Source of the DNA: Casimicrobiaceae bacterium
GTDB lineage: Bacteria; Pseudomonadota; Gammaproteobacteria; Burkholderiales; Casimicrobiaceae
Direction of reading: 5' to 3'
Assembly (NCBI GenBank): GCA_026646885.1
Contig: JAPKHK010000003.1
Location: 1 to 64,000 of the forward strand
DNA: 64,000 nucleotides
This document shows, in pieces, positions 51,804 through 61,303 of this stretch. Numbering within the stretch: position 1 is the first letter of the stretch; each line of letters starts with the position of its first letter. Made by a program: the position numbers and the translations under genes. Under the pieces are notes generated by a model. That model was not told the DNA's origin, did no database searches, and saw only the letters and a program-made list of their open reading frames with translations.

Positions 51804-53702
51804 TTAGGCGGGTTCCTTGGCGGTGCGCAGCACCGGAAACTCGATCACTTCCGCCTCGGGAGAGAAATTCTCGGCCGCCACGCACATGCGGTTGCGGCCC
51901 TGCTGCTTGGCGCGGTAGAGCGCCTGGTCGGCCAGTTCCACCAGGAGCTCGGGGCGCTGATCGAATCGGGGCCGCAGCGCAGCGACGCCTACGCTGGTGG
52001 TCAAGCGCAGCCACGAGCCATTGACTGACACCTCCAGTTCGGCGATGGTCTTGCGCAGCATTTCGCCGATGCGCGCCGCCCCAAACGGATCGGTGGCCGG
52101 CAGCACGATGGCAAATTCCTCGCCGCCAAAGCGCGTCACGCGATCGCCGGAACGCCGGATCACGTCGCTGATGGCTTGCGCCGCGGACACCAGGCAGGAA
52201 TCGCCCGCGGGATGCCCGTAAGTATCGTTGATACGCTTGAAGTGATCGAGGTCGAGGAGAACCACCGCGAGCCAGTTCTCACCCCGCAGCGCGCGCTCCC
52301 ACTCCGCCTGCAGACGTTCCTCGAAATAGCGCCGGTTGCGTATGCCCGTTAGCGGATCGACGATGTTGGACTTGCGCAGCCCTCGATTCGCCGATTCCAG
52401 CGTCTCGATGGTTTCGCGCAGTTCGCTCGACCGCTGGCGAATCTGTCCCTCGATCGCCTCCTTTTCGCGGCGCAGCTCCACGACGCGCTGATTCAAGACG
52501 CGCCGGCCATGGTCGGCGAGGCCGACGGCGATGAGCAGCGCACCCGCCGCACTGCCCAGAACGGGGCCCGCCGCAGCCACCACGTGCACCGGCCAAAGAC
52601 CCAGCAACATGACAAGCAACAGCAAGTTGCCGACCAACAGCGCAAAGCTCGCGAGCTGAAACCAATTGGCGCTGGCCATGCCTTGGCGCACGCGCATGGC
52701 GGACCCCACCATCATGTAGATGATCGCACCGGGCAAGAGCACAAGGCTCAGACTCGAAGCGACAACCGTGGACACCGAGACGAGCAGAACCTGCAGCGCA
52801 AACGAAAGCAGCAGGCCTCGTCCGACCAGATCGAGCAGCAGATTCTTGCGCCCTATGCTCAGCGCCTCCCGCGCCAAAGCAACGAACAGCAGGCCAGCGA
52901 CTCCGGCAAACAGGGGCACTGCGATTTCGTTCAACTCGGGATAATTGGGCCAGAGATATTGCGCCGATACACCATACAGAGCCATTCCGGAAAGCACCAA
53001 GGTCATCACCCACAGCGCACAGAGCAGGTACCCGCGGTCCCGCGCAACTACGGCGTTCGCCAAGGCATAGAGGCAAAACGCGCCGAGCAAACCCAGCAGG
53101 ATGCCCACCCCCATCTGCTCGGCCTCGGCGTACTCGTGAAAAGCGCTCGGCCGCCAAATCGTGCTCTCGGCAAAGACGATGCCCGCGGTCTCCAGGCGCA
53201 CGTACAAATCGACCGCTTGGTCGGCGGCGATGGGCAAAAGAAAATTGGGTGTCCGGTGCGGCAGGGCGCGGAAATTGAAAGGGCGCCTGCCTCCGCCACG
53301 CTGCTCCGAAATTCGCCCGTCGGCGTACACCAGGTAGACGTCGATCGCACCGAGAAGCGTGTAGGGGAACTCCAGGATCCATTGGTTGGACAGAGCGCCC
53401 AGATTGGATACGCGCAGGTGCAACCAATAAGCGACCTCGCCCGAGCCCAAGCTGGCGGTGGCGTCAGTAGCCGCCTGAAAACTCCCAGCCCGCTCCACCT
53501 GGCGCACGTCCTCGAGGCTCAGGCGCCGCGAAGCATCGGTGAGATAGCGCCATTGCCCGCCAAGAGCAAGCCGCTGCGTGGAGGTATCGAGTTCCACCGC
53601 GGGAGGCAGAGCCATCGCCAGAGGAGGAAGAATGAACGCCAGGAACAGAGCGATCGCCGCGCCCAGCAAAAACCGCACCGAATACCGGTTCTCGCCCGGC
53701 AT
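51804..53702 (-). CDS. 7TMR-DISM diguanylate cyclase
   Basis: A 632-residue protein with a signal peptide, a 7TMR-DISM extracellular domain (about 35-180, with SGEVAYWLHLRVSN), seven TM helices (about 185-400), a coiled coil and a C-terminal GGDEF domain with DPLTGIRNRRYFEE, LDLDHFKRINDTYGH and the intact active site RFGGEEFAIVLP. It should synthesise c-di-GMP in response to a periplasmic ligand. The frame is open to 54326, but the ATG at 53702 has a strong GGAGGAG site. It is the window's second diguanylate cyclase. Confidence 0.92.
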   Translation of the reverse strand: MPGENRYSVRFLLGAAIALFLAFILPPLAMALPPAVELDTSTQRLALGGQWRYLTDASRRLSLEDVRQVERAGSFQAATDATASLGSGEVAYWLHLRVSNLGALSNQWILEFPYTLLGAIDVYLVYADGRISEQRGGGRRPFNFRALPHRTPNFLLPIAADQAVDLYVRLETAGIVFAESTIWRPSAFHEYAEAEQMGVGILLGLLGAFCLYALANAVVARDRGYLLCALWVMTLVLSGMALYGVSAQYLWPNYPELNEIAVPLFAGVAGLLFVALAREALSIGRKNLLLDLVGRGLLLSFALQVLLVSVSTVVASSLSLVLLPGAIIYMMVGSAMRVRQGMASANWFQLASFALLVGNLLLLVMLLGLWPVHVVAAAGPVLGSAAGALLIAVGLADHGRRVLNQRVVELRREKEAIEGQIRQRSSELRETIETLESANRGLRKSNIVDPLTGIRNRRYFEERLQAEWERALRGENWLAVVLLDLDHFKRINDTYGHPAGDSCLVSAAQAISDVIRRSGDRVTRFGGEEFAIVLPATDPFGAARIGEMLRKTIAELEVSVNGSWLRLTTSVGVAALRPRFDQRPELLVELADQALYRAKQQGRNRMCVAAENFSPEAEVIEFPVLRTAKEPA

Positions 53703-53944
53703 GTTTCTCCTCCGCTCGTTGCAACGTGCAGCTTGGCACGGTGAGGGCAGCAAACAGCGCCGCTGCCTAAGCGGCGCGCTCCCCAGCGCGCCACGATTCC
53801 CCGCCAAGCCCTCCGCGCCGCTATTGCTCCATTTCGGCCGGATGAGCCCAGCCCATCCGTATCCAGCGGCTGGGCGAAGCATGACAAATGTTACGGCCTG
53901 CCGGTTATCCCTTCGTCGGATTCTTTCAACCGCGCAGCCCGCGC
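53703..53944. other. 242-bp gap between two minus-strand genes
   Basis: Leader region of the 7TMR-DISM gene and downstream end of the AEC gene. It holds a GCGCCGC/GCGGCGC hairpin (53757-53777) without a T-run. No gene was seen. Confidence 0.35.
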
Positions 53945-54829
53945 TCAGCGACTGTCGCCCAACGCCAGTGTCAGGCCCAAAGTGACGAAGACCACGGACA
54001 GCATGTTGCCGATCAGGACGATGGAGGCGACCTTTTCCGGCTCCTGGCGGTATTGCTCTGCAACCATGAAATTCAGGACTGCCGGGGGAAGTGAGCCGAA
54101 GAGCACCAGCATGCCCCATTGGTCCCGGTCCAGGCCAATAAGCGGTCCAAGGGCAACCGCGATGGCAATGCCGGTGAGCGGGCAGACGATGGCGCCGACC
54201 ATGCCGAGTCGCCAGCCCGCCCAAGACACGTCCACCATACGCACCCCCAGCGAGATCAGCATGAGGGGAATGAGCGCATCTCCCACCATTTTGATCGCCA
54301 CCATCGTCCAGGCCGGCAGGCTCCAATGAAAAGCGCCGAAGAGGAAGCCCAGGATGGTGGCGATGACGATGGGGCTTTTGAGAACGCGCCCAAAGTGCGC
54401 GTCATGGCTCACCATGTACGTGCCCAGCGTGAAGTGCAAGAGATTGGAAACGGTAAACAGCGCCACCATCATCGACAGCCCCTGGCTACCGTATGCAAGC
54501 ACTGCGAGAGGCAGCCCCATGTTGCCGCAGTTGTTGAACATCATCGGTGGCAAGAAAGTGCGCCAATGCACGCCCAGGGCGCGCACGAACGGCCAGGCGA
54601 GCAGCCCAGAGCCCAGCACCACGCCAATGCTGCCCAAGATCAGGCCGCCGCTTTCGGCAAGCTTGAAATCCTTGGCGGCCAGCGCGGAAAACACCAGAGC
54701 CGGCGCCAAGACGTTGATGGACAGATGGTTCACCGTTTGCATCTGCGGTCGCATTCTGCGGCCGTAGAGATAGCCAAGCAGCACCATGCCGAAAACTGGC
54801 AAGATGATCCCAAGGATGCGCTCGATCAT
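53945..54829 (-). CDS. AEC family transporter (malonate/auxin-efflux type)
   Basis: A 294-residue membrane protein with about ten helices of the auxin efflux carrier family; bacterial members include MdcF-like malonate carriers. Family blocks are MIERILGIILPVFGMVLLGYL, FNNCGNMGLPLAVLAYG and MLISLGVRM, with a C-terminal MVAEQYRQEPEKVASIVLIGNMLS helix pair. The substrate is an organic acid at best guess. The frame runs to 55015, but the ATG at 54829 matches the family start. It lies 25 bp after hslU and may be co-transcribed. Confidence 0.9.
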   Translation of the reverse strand: MIERILGIILPVFGMVLLGYLYGRRMRPQMQTVNHLSINVLAPALVFSALAAKDFKLAESGGLILGSIGVVLGSGLLAWPFVRALGVHWRTFLPPMMFNNCGNMGLPLAVLAYGSQGLSMMVALFTVSNLLHFTLGTYMVSHDAHFGRVLKSPIVIATILGFLFGAFHWSLPAWTMVAIKMVGDALIPLMLISLGVRMVDVSWAGWRLGMVGAIVCPLTGIAIAVALGPLIGLDRDQWGMLVLFGSLPPAVLNFMVAEQYRQEPEKVASIVLIGNMLSVVFVTLGLTLALGDSR

Positions 54830-54854
54830 CGCGGCAAATTTCCGGCGGAGGATT

Positions 54855-56183
54855 TCAGAGGATGAATTTCGCCAGATCTTCGTTGCCAGCGATACCTGCC
54901 AGGCGGGTGTCGACATAGGCCGCATCGACGGCCACCGGGCCACCGGCATGGCCCGCGGCATCGAAGGACAAATCCTCGAGAAGCCGCTCCATGACCGTGT
55001 ATAAGCGCCGCGCACCGATATTTTCGTTTTTCTCGTTCACCGCCCAGGCAATCTCGGCGAGGCGGCGAATGCCCTCCGGAGTGAATTCCAATTGCACTCC
55101 CTCGGTAGCGAGGAGGGCCTGATATTGTCGCGTGAGGCAAGCATCGGTGGCTGTCAATATCTGCTCGAAATCTTCCACCGACAAGGAGGCAAGCTCGACG
55201 CGGATCGGAAACCGCCCCTGCAGCTCGGGAATGAGATCCGAGGGCTTGGCGAGGTGAAAAGCACCGGAGGCGATGAACAGGATGTGGTCGGTCCGCACCA
55301 TGCCGTATTTGGTGGAAACCGTGGTGCCCTCGACCAGTGGCAGGAGGTCGCGCTGTACCCCCTGGCGCGAGACGTCGGCACCGTGAGCCTCCTGGCGCGA
55401 GGCGATCTTGTCGATTTCATCGAGAAACACAATGCCGTTTTGCTCGACGTTTGCCAGCGCTTTGGCCTTGAGGTCCTCATCGTTGATGAGTTTGGCTGCT
55501 TCTTCCTCGACCAGGGCCTTCATCGCTTCGGCCACGGTCATCTTGCGCGCCTTGCGCCGGTTGCCGGACATCTGTTGGAACATGCCCTGAATCTGGCTGG
55601 TGAGTTCTTCCATGCCCGGTGGAGCGAGGATTTCCATCGACGGCGAGACCGCCGCCACCTCGATTTCAATCTCCTTGGTGTCGAACTTGCCCTCACGCAG
55701 GCGCTTGCGGAAAGTCTGCCGGGTCGCCGAATCGGTGTGCTGCAAATCGCTGAAATTGACCTCCCGCACGGGCGGGAGCAGCACGTCGAGGATGCGATCC
55801 TCGGCAATGTCCTGGGCACGGTCACGGACCTTGCGTTTTTCTTGCTCTCGCGTCTCTTTCATCGCCGCTTCCACCAAATCGCGGATGATGGTGTCGACGT
55901 CGCGGCCGACATAACCCACTTCGGTGAACTTGGTCGCCTCTACCTTGACGAAAGGCGCATCCGCCAGACGGGCAAGGCGCCGGGCGATCTCGGTCTTGCC
56001 CACCCCGGTCGGACCGATCATCAGGATGTTCTTGGGCGTGATTTCCTGGCGCAGCGGATCGGGCACCTGCTGCCGCCGCCAGCGGTTGCGCAGAGCGATC
56101 GCCACCGCGCGTTTGGCCTCTTGCTGGCCGACGATGTGCTTGTCGAGTTCGTGGACTATTTCCTGGGGCGTCATGCCGGACAT
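54855..56183 (-). CDS. hslU: ATP-dependent protease ATPase subunit HslU
   Basis: HslU (ClpY) is the AAA+ unfoldase of the HslVU protease, 442 residues, with Walker [10 protein letters not shown], Walker [10 protein letters not shown], the pore loop [10 protein letters not shown], an I domain (about 110-235) and the C-terminal tail that activates HslV (ending DLAKFIL). It normally follows hslV directly. Here the upstream neighbour is an oligomer hydrolase whose terminator lies 28 bp before the ATG at 56183, and no hslV is in the window. The ribosome site is weak (no GGAGG). The gene itself is intact. Confidence 0.96.
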   Translation of the reverse strand: MSGMTPQEIVHELDKHIVGQQEAKRAVAIALRNRWRRQQVPDPLRQEITPKNILMIGPTGVGKTEIARRLARLADAPFVKVEATKFTEVGYVGRDVDTIIRDLVEAAMKETREQEKRKVRDRAQDIAEDRILDVLLPPVREVNFSDLQHTDSATRQTFRKRLREGKFDTKEIEIEVAAVSPSMEILAPPGMEELTSQIQGMFQQMSGNRRKARKMTVAEAMKALVEEEAAKLINDEDLKAKALANVEQNGIVFLDEIDKIASRQEAHGADVSRQGVQRDLLPLVEGTTVSTKYGMVRTDHILFIASGAFHLAKPSDLIPELQGRFPIRVELASLSVEDFEQILTATDACLTRQYQALLATEGVQLEFTPEGIRRLAEIAWAVNEKNENIGARRLYTVMERLLEDLSFDAAGHAGGPVAVDAAYVDTRLAGIAGNEDLAKFIL

Positions 56184-56211
56184 GGAGGATCTCTAAAACA
56201 GGGTTGGCGGC

Positions 56212-56244
56212 AAAAAAAAGCCGGGCGTCAGTGTGACGCCCGGC
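56212..56244 (-). terminator. Strong rho-independent terminator upstream of hslU
   Basis: A perfect 11-bp stem (56220-56230 with 56234-56244, loop GTG) is followed on the minus strand by eight T (56219-56212). It ends the oligomer-hydrolase transcript, 65 bp past its stop and 28 bp before the hslU ATG. Confidence 0.9.
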
Positions 56245-56308
56245 CCTATTTTACCCTTCCCGTCGGCGAATCTTCATGCCATTGGGCGGGGCAGCCCCAT
56301 CTGGCGGT

Positions 56309-58414
56309 TCAATTCGGTACGTTGACCGTGTTGGCCCCAAAGCTGATCTGGTTGTCCCCCGCCGGGGACGAAGCGATTGCCGGCAGGTTGGCGCTAGTGA
56401 TCGCCGGAGCGGCGCCTGGCGTGCCGCCACGTGGCGTGGTGCGCACGACCTGCGAAGGTGGCAAGGCAACACCGCTCTTCAGATAGGAGTACATTCGGTC
56501 GAGTGCCTGATTCACATAATAGTGCAGCGGAACGAAGCGCGTGTCATACCCCGGCAACGGCAGGAAGGCGTCGAAGTGCTGGGCATTGGTCACTTCGAAA
56601 TAGCTAAGCTTGCTGGCCGCTCCTTCGGTGAGTTTGTTAAGCCCGAAGTATGGCCGCGAGGTATGATTCACCGGCACCAGCGCATCGGAACGACCATGAA
56701 TGACGATAGCCGGCTTGCCACGCAGGTTGCCGGTGCGTTTGACCTCGCCGACCCCGGCCTGCAGCCGCTGTGCCAGCCCGTCGGTGCCGGTGAGCAGGCT
56801 GCGCATGCAAATAGCACCATCGAGGTTGTAGTCAGCCACGCCACTGGTCGGCGAAACCGAAAGGTCATCCTTGCGCGGCCCGCCCACGGCATCGTTGTTG
56901 ATGAGATTGATGCCACCTGTCGGCGGGATGCCATTACCCGTTCCGAAGATCTTGGCCAGGGCGGTCGCGGCGAAGGGTATCGGCGCACCGGCGGCATCGG
57001 TGGCACCGAAACTCATGCCGCAGACGTTTTCCCTGACGCTGGCTCGGGCATAGGTGTTGGAGTAGGTCACGCCGATCGCCGGAGTGGCAAAGGCGTAGTG
57101 CGAGGCGTGTAGCAAGTTGCTATCCGCCTCCCAGCCGTTGGCCAGAAGTTTCTGCAGAGCTTCATCAGCCTGCTCGGCCAAAGTCGCGCCGGTCAACAGC
57201 CCTCGCGCCTTGAGTTGTGCGCAGCGGTTAGTGGCACGCTCGGTGTTGATCATGATGAGGAAAGGCGCCGCCGACACGCTGCTCGACAAGGCAGCGCAGG
57301 GTTGAAAGAGATTGGCCAGGGTGAAATAGTCGTATATGCCCTTGCCGATGGCACTCACGTTGGCCCCGCCACGCTTGACTTGCAGGGCGGCATTGGCGAC
57401 CGGCTGAATGTTGGGTTCGCCCGCTACCACGCCATCGATCAGGCCTGTGCCATCCGCCTCCACCGCCTGTAAGACCGCGCCACCGCCGTTGGATACTCCC
57501 GCGGCGATCACCAGGGTGTTGTCCGGGCGCAAATCCTGGTACTTCTGGCCCGTCGCCGGGTTGGCACTGGCAAACTGATCGTTGAGGACATAGAAGGCCA
57601 ATTCAATGGCCTGTAGCGTTTGCTTGCCCCAGTCCTTTTCCGGATTCTGCTGCGAATGCGCGTGCTTGAAGGCCATGCGGTTGGGCGTGGCCGCATTGAA
57701 AGCGGCCAGTTCGCTCGCGCTCAGACCCGCATTGAACTGCGCACTCTTCCCGGCCGTACCAGCACCGGCGACCACGCCGTTCATCAGCGTGACCTTGTCG
57801 CTTTGCAGATCGTGGGCACCGTTGCCCGTGCCCTTGTCGGAATAGGCCACCGCGCAGCCGCGCTTCAAGCCCCACTCGCCCACAGCGACGGGACCATAGA
57901 TGCCGCGGGAGCCGCTGGAAACCACCGCTTGGATGCAAGGGCTCGCCTTGCTGAAGCTGGCGGGTACTTGCACCATCAGGGTCACATTCTGCTTGCCACT
58001 GCCGTCGTCGGCATAGGCGATGTATTCAGTTCCGGCGATGCGCCCTTCGCCGCTTCCCGCGATACCATTGACGTCGACATTGGGACCATAGAGCGTGCCA
58101 AAGCCGCCATTGGGCGTCGGATCGACCAGAGCCCGGTAATTGGTGTGAATGGCCAGGCGGCGCAGTTCCGCCGCAGTGGGATTGGCGGCATCAACTATCG
58201 TTGGCGCCGCCGCCGCTTGCAGCCCGGTCTTGCCCAAGCCGGCGGTCAAGAGGTCATCGGCCACGCCGTCGTAGGCGATCTTGCTGATCGTGCTCTTGAT
58301 GAAACCCGGCAAGGTGTTGTACGAGACGCTTTCTCCGCCGCCGCCACCGCAAGCCGCCATCATCACGCCGGCTGCCGCGCCCAGCGCCAATCCCCCGATG
58401 CGATTATTCCCCAT
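56309..58414 (-). CDS. D-(-)-3-hydroxybutyrate oligomer hydrolase
   Basis: A 701-residue enzyme of the PhaZ2-like family that cleaves soluble 3-hydroxybutyrate oligomers released from PHB. The catalytic serine is Ser308 in AGVSNGGGA; other blocks typical of the family are GSRGIYGPVAVGEWGLKRGC and AVAYSDKGTGNGAHDL, with a C-terminal HGRSDALVPVNHTSRPY. An N-terminal lipobox-like MMAAC (Cys22) followed by glycines suggests a lipoprotein. The start has a strong GGAGGAG site. It lies upstream of hslU, from which a terminator separates it. Confidence 0.9.
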   Translation of the reverse strand: MGNNRIGGLALGAAAGVMMAACGGGGGESVSYNTLPGFIKSTISKIAYDGVADDLLTAGLGKTGLQAAAAPTIVDAANPTAAELRRLAIHTNYRALVDPTPNGGFGTLYGPNVDVNGIAGSGEGRIAGTEYIAYADDGSGKQNVTLMVQVPASFSKASPCIQAVVSSGSRGIYGPVAVGEWGLKRGCAVAYSDKGTGNGAHDLQSDKVTLMNGVVAGAGTAGKSAQFNAGLSASELAAFNAATPNRMAFKHAHSQQNPEKDWGKQTLQAIELAFYVLNDQFASANPATGQKYQDLRPDNTLVIAAGVSNGGGAVLQAVEADGTGLIDGVVAGEPNIQPVANAALQVKRGGANVSAIGKGIYDYFTLANLFQPCAALSSSVSAAPFLIMINTERATNRCAQLKARGLLTGATLAEQADEALQKLLANGWEADSNLLHASHYAFATPAIGVTYSNTYARASVRENVCGMSFGATDAAGAPIPFAATALAKIFGTGNGIPPTGGINLINNDAVGGPRKDDLSVSPTSGVADYNLDGAICMRSLLTGTDGLAQRLQAGVGEVKRTGNLRGKPAIVIHGRSDALVPVNHTSRPYFGLNKLTEGAASKLSYFEVTNAQHFDAFLPLPGYDTRFVPLHYYVNQALDRMYSYLKSGVALPPSQVVRTTPRGGTPGAAPAITSANLPAIASSPAGDNQISFGANTVNVPN

Positions 58415-58724
58415 GTCACCTCTCCTCCATCGATAGACCCCTCAGGGCCAGGCCCAAAAAGCCCGCGAATTGTAACCATACGGATAAAAGAAAGTAAATA
58501 TGTGGTTAATTAGGGAAAACACTGATGAGCACACCTTGCCCCGGAAGCGAGGCAGCCGTGCGGCACCTTGGCAATAGCGCCAGGGCTGGACTTTCGGCCT
58601 GGCACCAGACAGCTGGCGGGTCCGCTTGCCCGGGAGCGAGCAAAAACCTGGCGCGGCTTGTCATTGCGGGCGCCAGCCGGCATACTTGCGGCGATTTTTG
58701 CAACGCATTTTCAAAGGATTGGCA
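58415..58724. other. 310-bp divergent promoter region of oligomer hydrolase and fabI
   Basis: Unusually AT-rich around 58470-58520 for this genome. On the minus strand TACAAT (58474-58469) is a plausible -10 box for the hydrolase, with no good -35 box. The remainder holds no gene that I can support. Confidence 0.35.
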
Positions 58725-59516
58725 ATGGGCTTTCTGGCCGACAAAAGAATCCTCATCACCGGACTCATCAGCAACCGCTCCATCGCCTACGGCATCGCCG
58801 GCGCGATGAAGCGCGAAGGCGCCGAGCTTGCCTTCACCTATGCTGGCGATGGGCTCAAGGAGCGCGTGATCAGATTGACTCAGGAGTTCGGAAGCCCGCA
58901 GGTGCTGCCCATGGATGTGACTCGCGATGACGAAATCGCCAGCACCTTCGAGACCCTGGGCAAAGAATGGGGCGCCCTCGATGGCATCATCCATTCCGTG
59001 GCTTTCGCGCCACGCGAAGCGCTTGCCGGTGACTATCTCGATGGCGTGACGCGCGAGGGTTTCGCCCTGGCCAACGACGTTTCGTCCTACAGCTTTGCCG
59101 CCTTGGCCAAGGCTGGCCGGCCCCTGATGCGCGGCCGCAAGGCGGCGCTCTTGACCCTGTCATACCTCGGCGCGGTGCGTTGTGTCCGCAACTACAACTT
59201 GATGGGGCTCGCCAAAGCCAGTCTCGAAGCCAATGTGCGCTACCTCGCCTATTGCATGGGCCCGGAAGGCATTCGCGTCAACGGCATTTCCGCGGGACCG
59301 ATAAAGACTCTCGCCGCGGCCGGCATCGGCAGCTTCCACAAAATTTTTCATCACGTCGAGAAGAATGCGCCGCTGCAAAGAAACGTCACCATCGAAGAAG
59401 TCGGCAACGCCGCCGCCTTCTTGTGCAGCGATTTGGCCAGTGGCATCACCGGTGAAATCACTTACGTCGATTGCGGCTACAACATCGTGGCCGTCGGATT
59501 GGGGGAGGAGGCCTGA
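58725..59516 (+). CDS. fabI: Enoyl-[acyl-carrier-protein] reductase (NADH)
   Basis: FabI completes each cycle of type II fatty acid synthesis by reducing enoyl-ACP; it is the triclosan target. The 263-residue SDR protein has the [15 protein letters not shown] start, and the Tyr-x6-Lys pair is Tyr157/Lys164 in [18 protein letters not shown], as in E. coli FabI. The frame runs from 58626, but the ATG at 58725 ([13 protein letters not shown]) is the family start. It is divergent from the oligomer hydrolase. Confidence 0.96.
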   Translation: MGFLADKRILITGLISNRSIAYGIAGAMKREGAELAFTYAGDGLKERVIRLTQEFGSPQVLPMDVTRDDEIASTFETLGKEWGALDGIIHSVAFAPREALAGDYLDGVTREGFALANDVSSYSFAALAKAGRPLMRGRKAALLTLSYLGAVRCVRNYNLMGLAKASLEANVRYLAYCMGPEGIRVNGISAGPIKTLAAAGIGSFHKIFHHVEKNAPLQRNVTIEEVGNAAAFLCSDLASGITGEITYVDCGYNIVAVGLGEEA

Positions 59517-59686
59517 GCGGGCGCGGCACCCGCACTTGCCCGGTCCGATTCCATGCTCAATGACCGGTCGCCGCAGCAGCGGGCTGGGCGCATGGCGCGA
59601 TGATCACCAGATCTGAGCCGCTCATAGAATGGTGCTGATCGCGCGCGAGCCCGCTCTTATCCACCGCTTCACCCACGCCTTCATCC

Positions 59687-61303
59687 ATGCCCCTACGCTA
59701 CGACGCCATCATCATCGGCGCCGGCCACAATGGCCTGGTCTGCGCCAATTACCTCGCGGCCGGGGGTCTCAAGGTGCTGGTGCTGGAGCGTCGCCCCGTG
59801 GTGGGCGGCGCGGCAGTCACGGAAGAGTTTCACCCTGGCTTTCGCAACTCCACGGCCAGCTACACGGTCAGCCTGTTGGCCCCCGAGGTGATCCGCGACC
59901 TGCGCCTCGCGCAGCACGGTCTGGAGATCATCGAGCGGCCGTTCTCCAATTTCTTGCCTCTGCCCGATGGCCGGAGCCTGCGCGTCGGCGGCGGCCTCGC
60001 CGCCACGCAGGCCGAAGTAGCCCGCTTCTCGCAGCGCGACGCTGAAGTGCTGCCCGATTATTATGCGCGACTCGAAGCCGTGGCCGAGGTGCTGCGCGCG
60101 TTCGCCCGCGAAGCGCCGCCCAACGTCGAGGGTGAATGGCGCGATTGGCTGCGCGCTTTGCTTTTGGGACGCAGGCTCGCGGCCCTACCCTTGTCGGCCA
60201 AGCGCGATGCTTGGGAGCTATTCACCAAGTCCGCGGGTGAGCTGCTCGACGCCTGGTTCGAATCGGCGCCAATCAAGGCAGCCTTTGGTTTCGACGCGGT
60301 GGTGGGCAACTACGCTTCGCCCTATGCTCCAGGCTCAGCCTATGTTCTATTGCATCACGTGTTCGGCGAAGTGAATGGCAAGCGCGGCATTTGGGGGCAC
60401 GCGCGCGGCGGCATGGGCGCCGTTACCCAAGCCATGGCGCAAGAGGCACAGACACGGGGCGTGGAGATTCGGTGCGATGCGTCCGTCGCCAAGGTGCGGG
60501 TGCGGGAAGGCCGGGCCGTCGGCGTCGCGCTGACCGACGGCAGCGAGTTTGGCGCGCCGCGCATCGTGGCCAACGTCAATCCTAAACTCTTATGCCTGCA
60601 ACTCATCGAGGCAGCGGCGCTGCCCGCGGATTTTCTCGACCGTATGCGCCGCTACGCTTGCGGCTCTGGCACGCTGCGCCTCAACGTGGCCTTAGCCGAA
60701 CTCCCGGATTTCGGCAGCGCGCCCGGCACCGCGGCGCAAGCGCATCATCGCTCGGGCATCATCATGGCGCCGTCGCTGGAGTACATGGACCGCGCCTATG
60801 ACGATGCCAGGCGCCTCGGCCACGCACGCGAGCCGATCGTCGAAATGCTCCTTCCCTCGATCATCGATGACAGCCTCGCCCCAGCCGGCCAGCACGTCGC
60901 CAGCCTGTTCTGTCAGCACGTCGCGCCAACACTGCCGACGGGGCGCAGCTGGGACCAAGAAAAGGCGGAGGCGGTCGAGCGGGTGTTCGATGTCGTCGCC
61001 AGCCACGCCCCCAACTTCCGCCGCAGTCTCCTGGGCTACAAGGCGTTCACACCGCTCGATCTAGAGCGGGAATTCGGGCTCGTCGGCGGCGACATTTTCC
61101 ACGGTCGCCTGAGTCTCGATCAGCTCTTTGCCGCGCGCCCGCTGCTGGGCCACGCCAACTACCGTCTGCCGCTGCCAGGTTTGTATCTGTGCGGTTCCGG
61201 CGCCCATCCGGGCGGCGGCGTGAGCGGGCTACCGGGACGCAATGCGGCACGCGAGGTTTTGCGCGATGTCCGGTGGCGCCTTTTCGGCTCGGTACCCTCG
61301 TGA
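59687..61303 (+). CDS. PYROXD2/phytoene desaturase-like FAD oxidoreductase
   Basis: A 538-residue NAD(P)/FAD-dependent oxidoreductase of the CrtI-like/PYROXD2 family. It opens DAIIIGAGHNGLVCANYLAAGGLKV (dinucleotide site) with the following ERRPVVGGAAVTEEFHPGF and ends LYLCGSGAHPGGGVSGLPGRNAAR, the C-terminal FAD motif. No other carotenoid genes are near, so pigment synthesis is unlikely. Its stop overlaps the acyltransferase GTG by 4 bp (GTGA), so the two are translationally coupled. A TAGAAT -10-like box lies at about 59624. Confidence 0.86.
   Translation: MPLRYDAIIIGAGHNGLVCANYLAAGGLKVLVLERRPVVGGAAVTEEFHPGFRNSTASYTVSLLAPEVIRDLRLAQHGLEIIERPFSNFLPLPDGRSLRVGGGLAATQAEVARFSQRDAEVLPDYYARLEAVAEVLRAFAREAPPNVEGEWRDWLRALLLGRRLAALPLSAKRDAWELFTKSAGELLDAWFESAPIKAAFGFDAVVGNYASPYAPGSAYVLLHHVFGEVNGKRGIWGHARGGMGAVTQAMAQEAQTRGVEIRCDASVAKVRVREGRAVGVALTDGSEFGAPRIVANVNPKLLCLQLIEAAALPADFLDRMRRYACGSGTLRLNVALAELPDFGSAPGTAAQAHHRSGIIMAPSLEYMDRAYDDARRLGHAREPIVEMLLPSIIDDSLAPAGQHVASLFCQHVAPTLPTGRSWDQEKAEAVERVFDVVASHAPNFRRSLLGYKAFTPLDLEREFGLVGGDIFHGRLSLDQLFAARPLLGHANYRLPLPGLYLCGSGAHPGGGVSGLPGRNAAREVLRDVRWRLFGSVPS

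Noticed and set aside
53703-54326. Upstream extension of the 7TMR-DISM frame
   Set aside because: The ATG at 53702 has a strong ribosome site and starts the signal peptide; the extension is antisense to the AEC gene.
58506-58994. A minus-strand frame of 162 residues
   Set aside because: It overlaps the fabI coding region and AT-rich promoter DNA; no family features.
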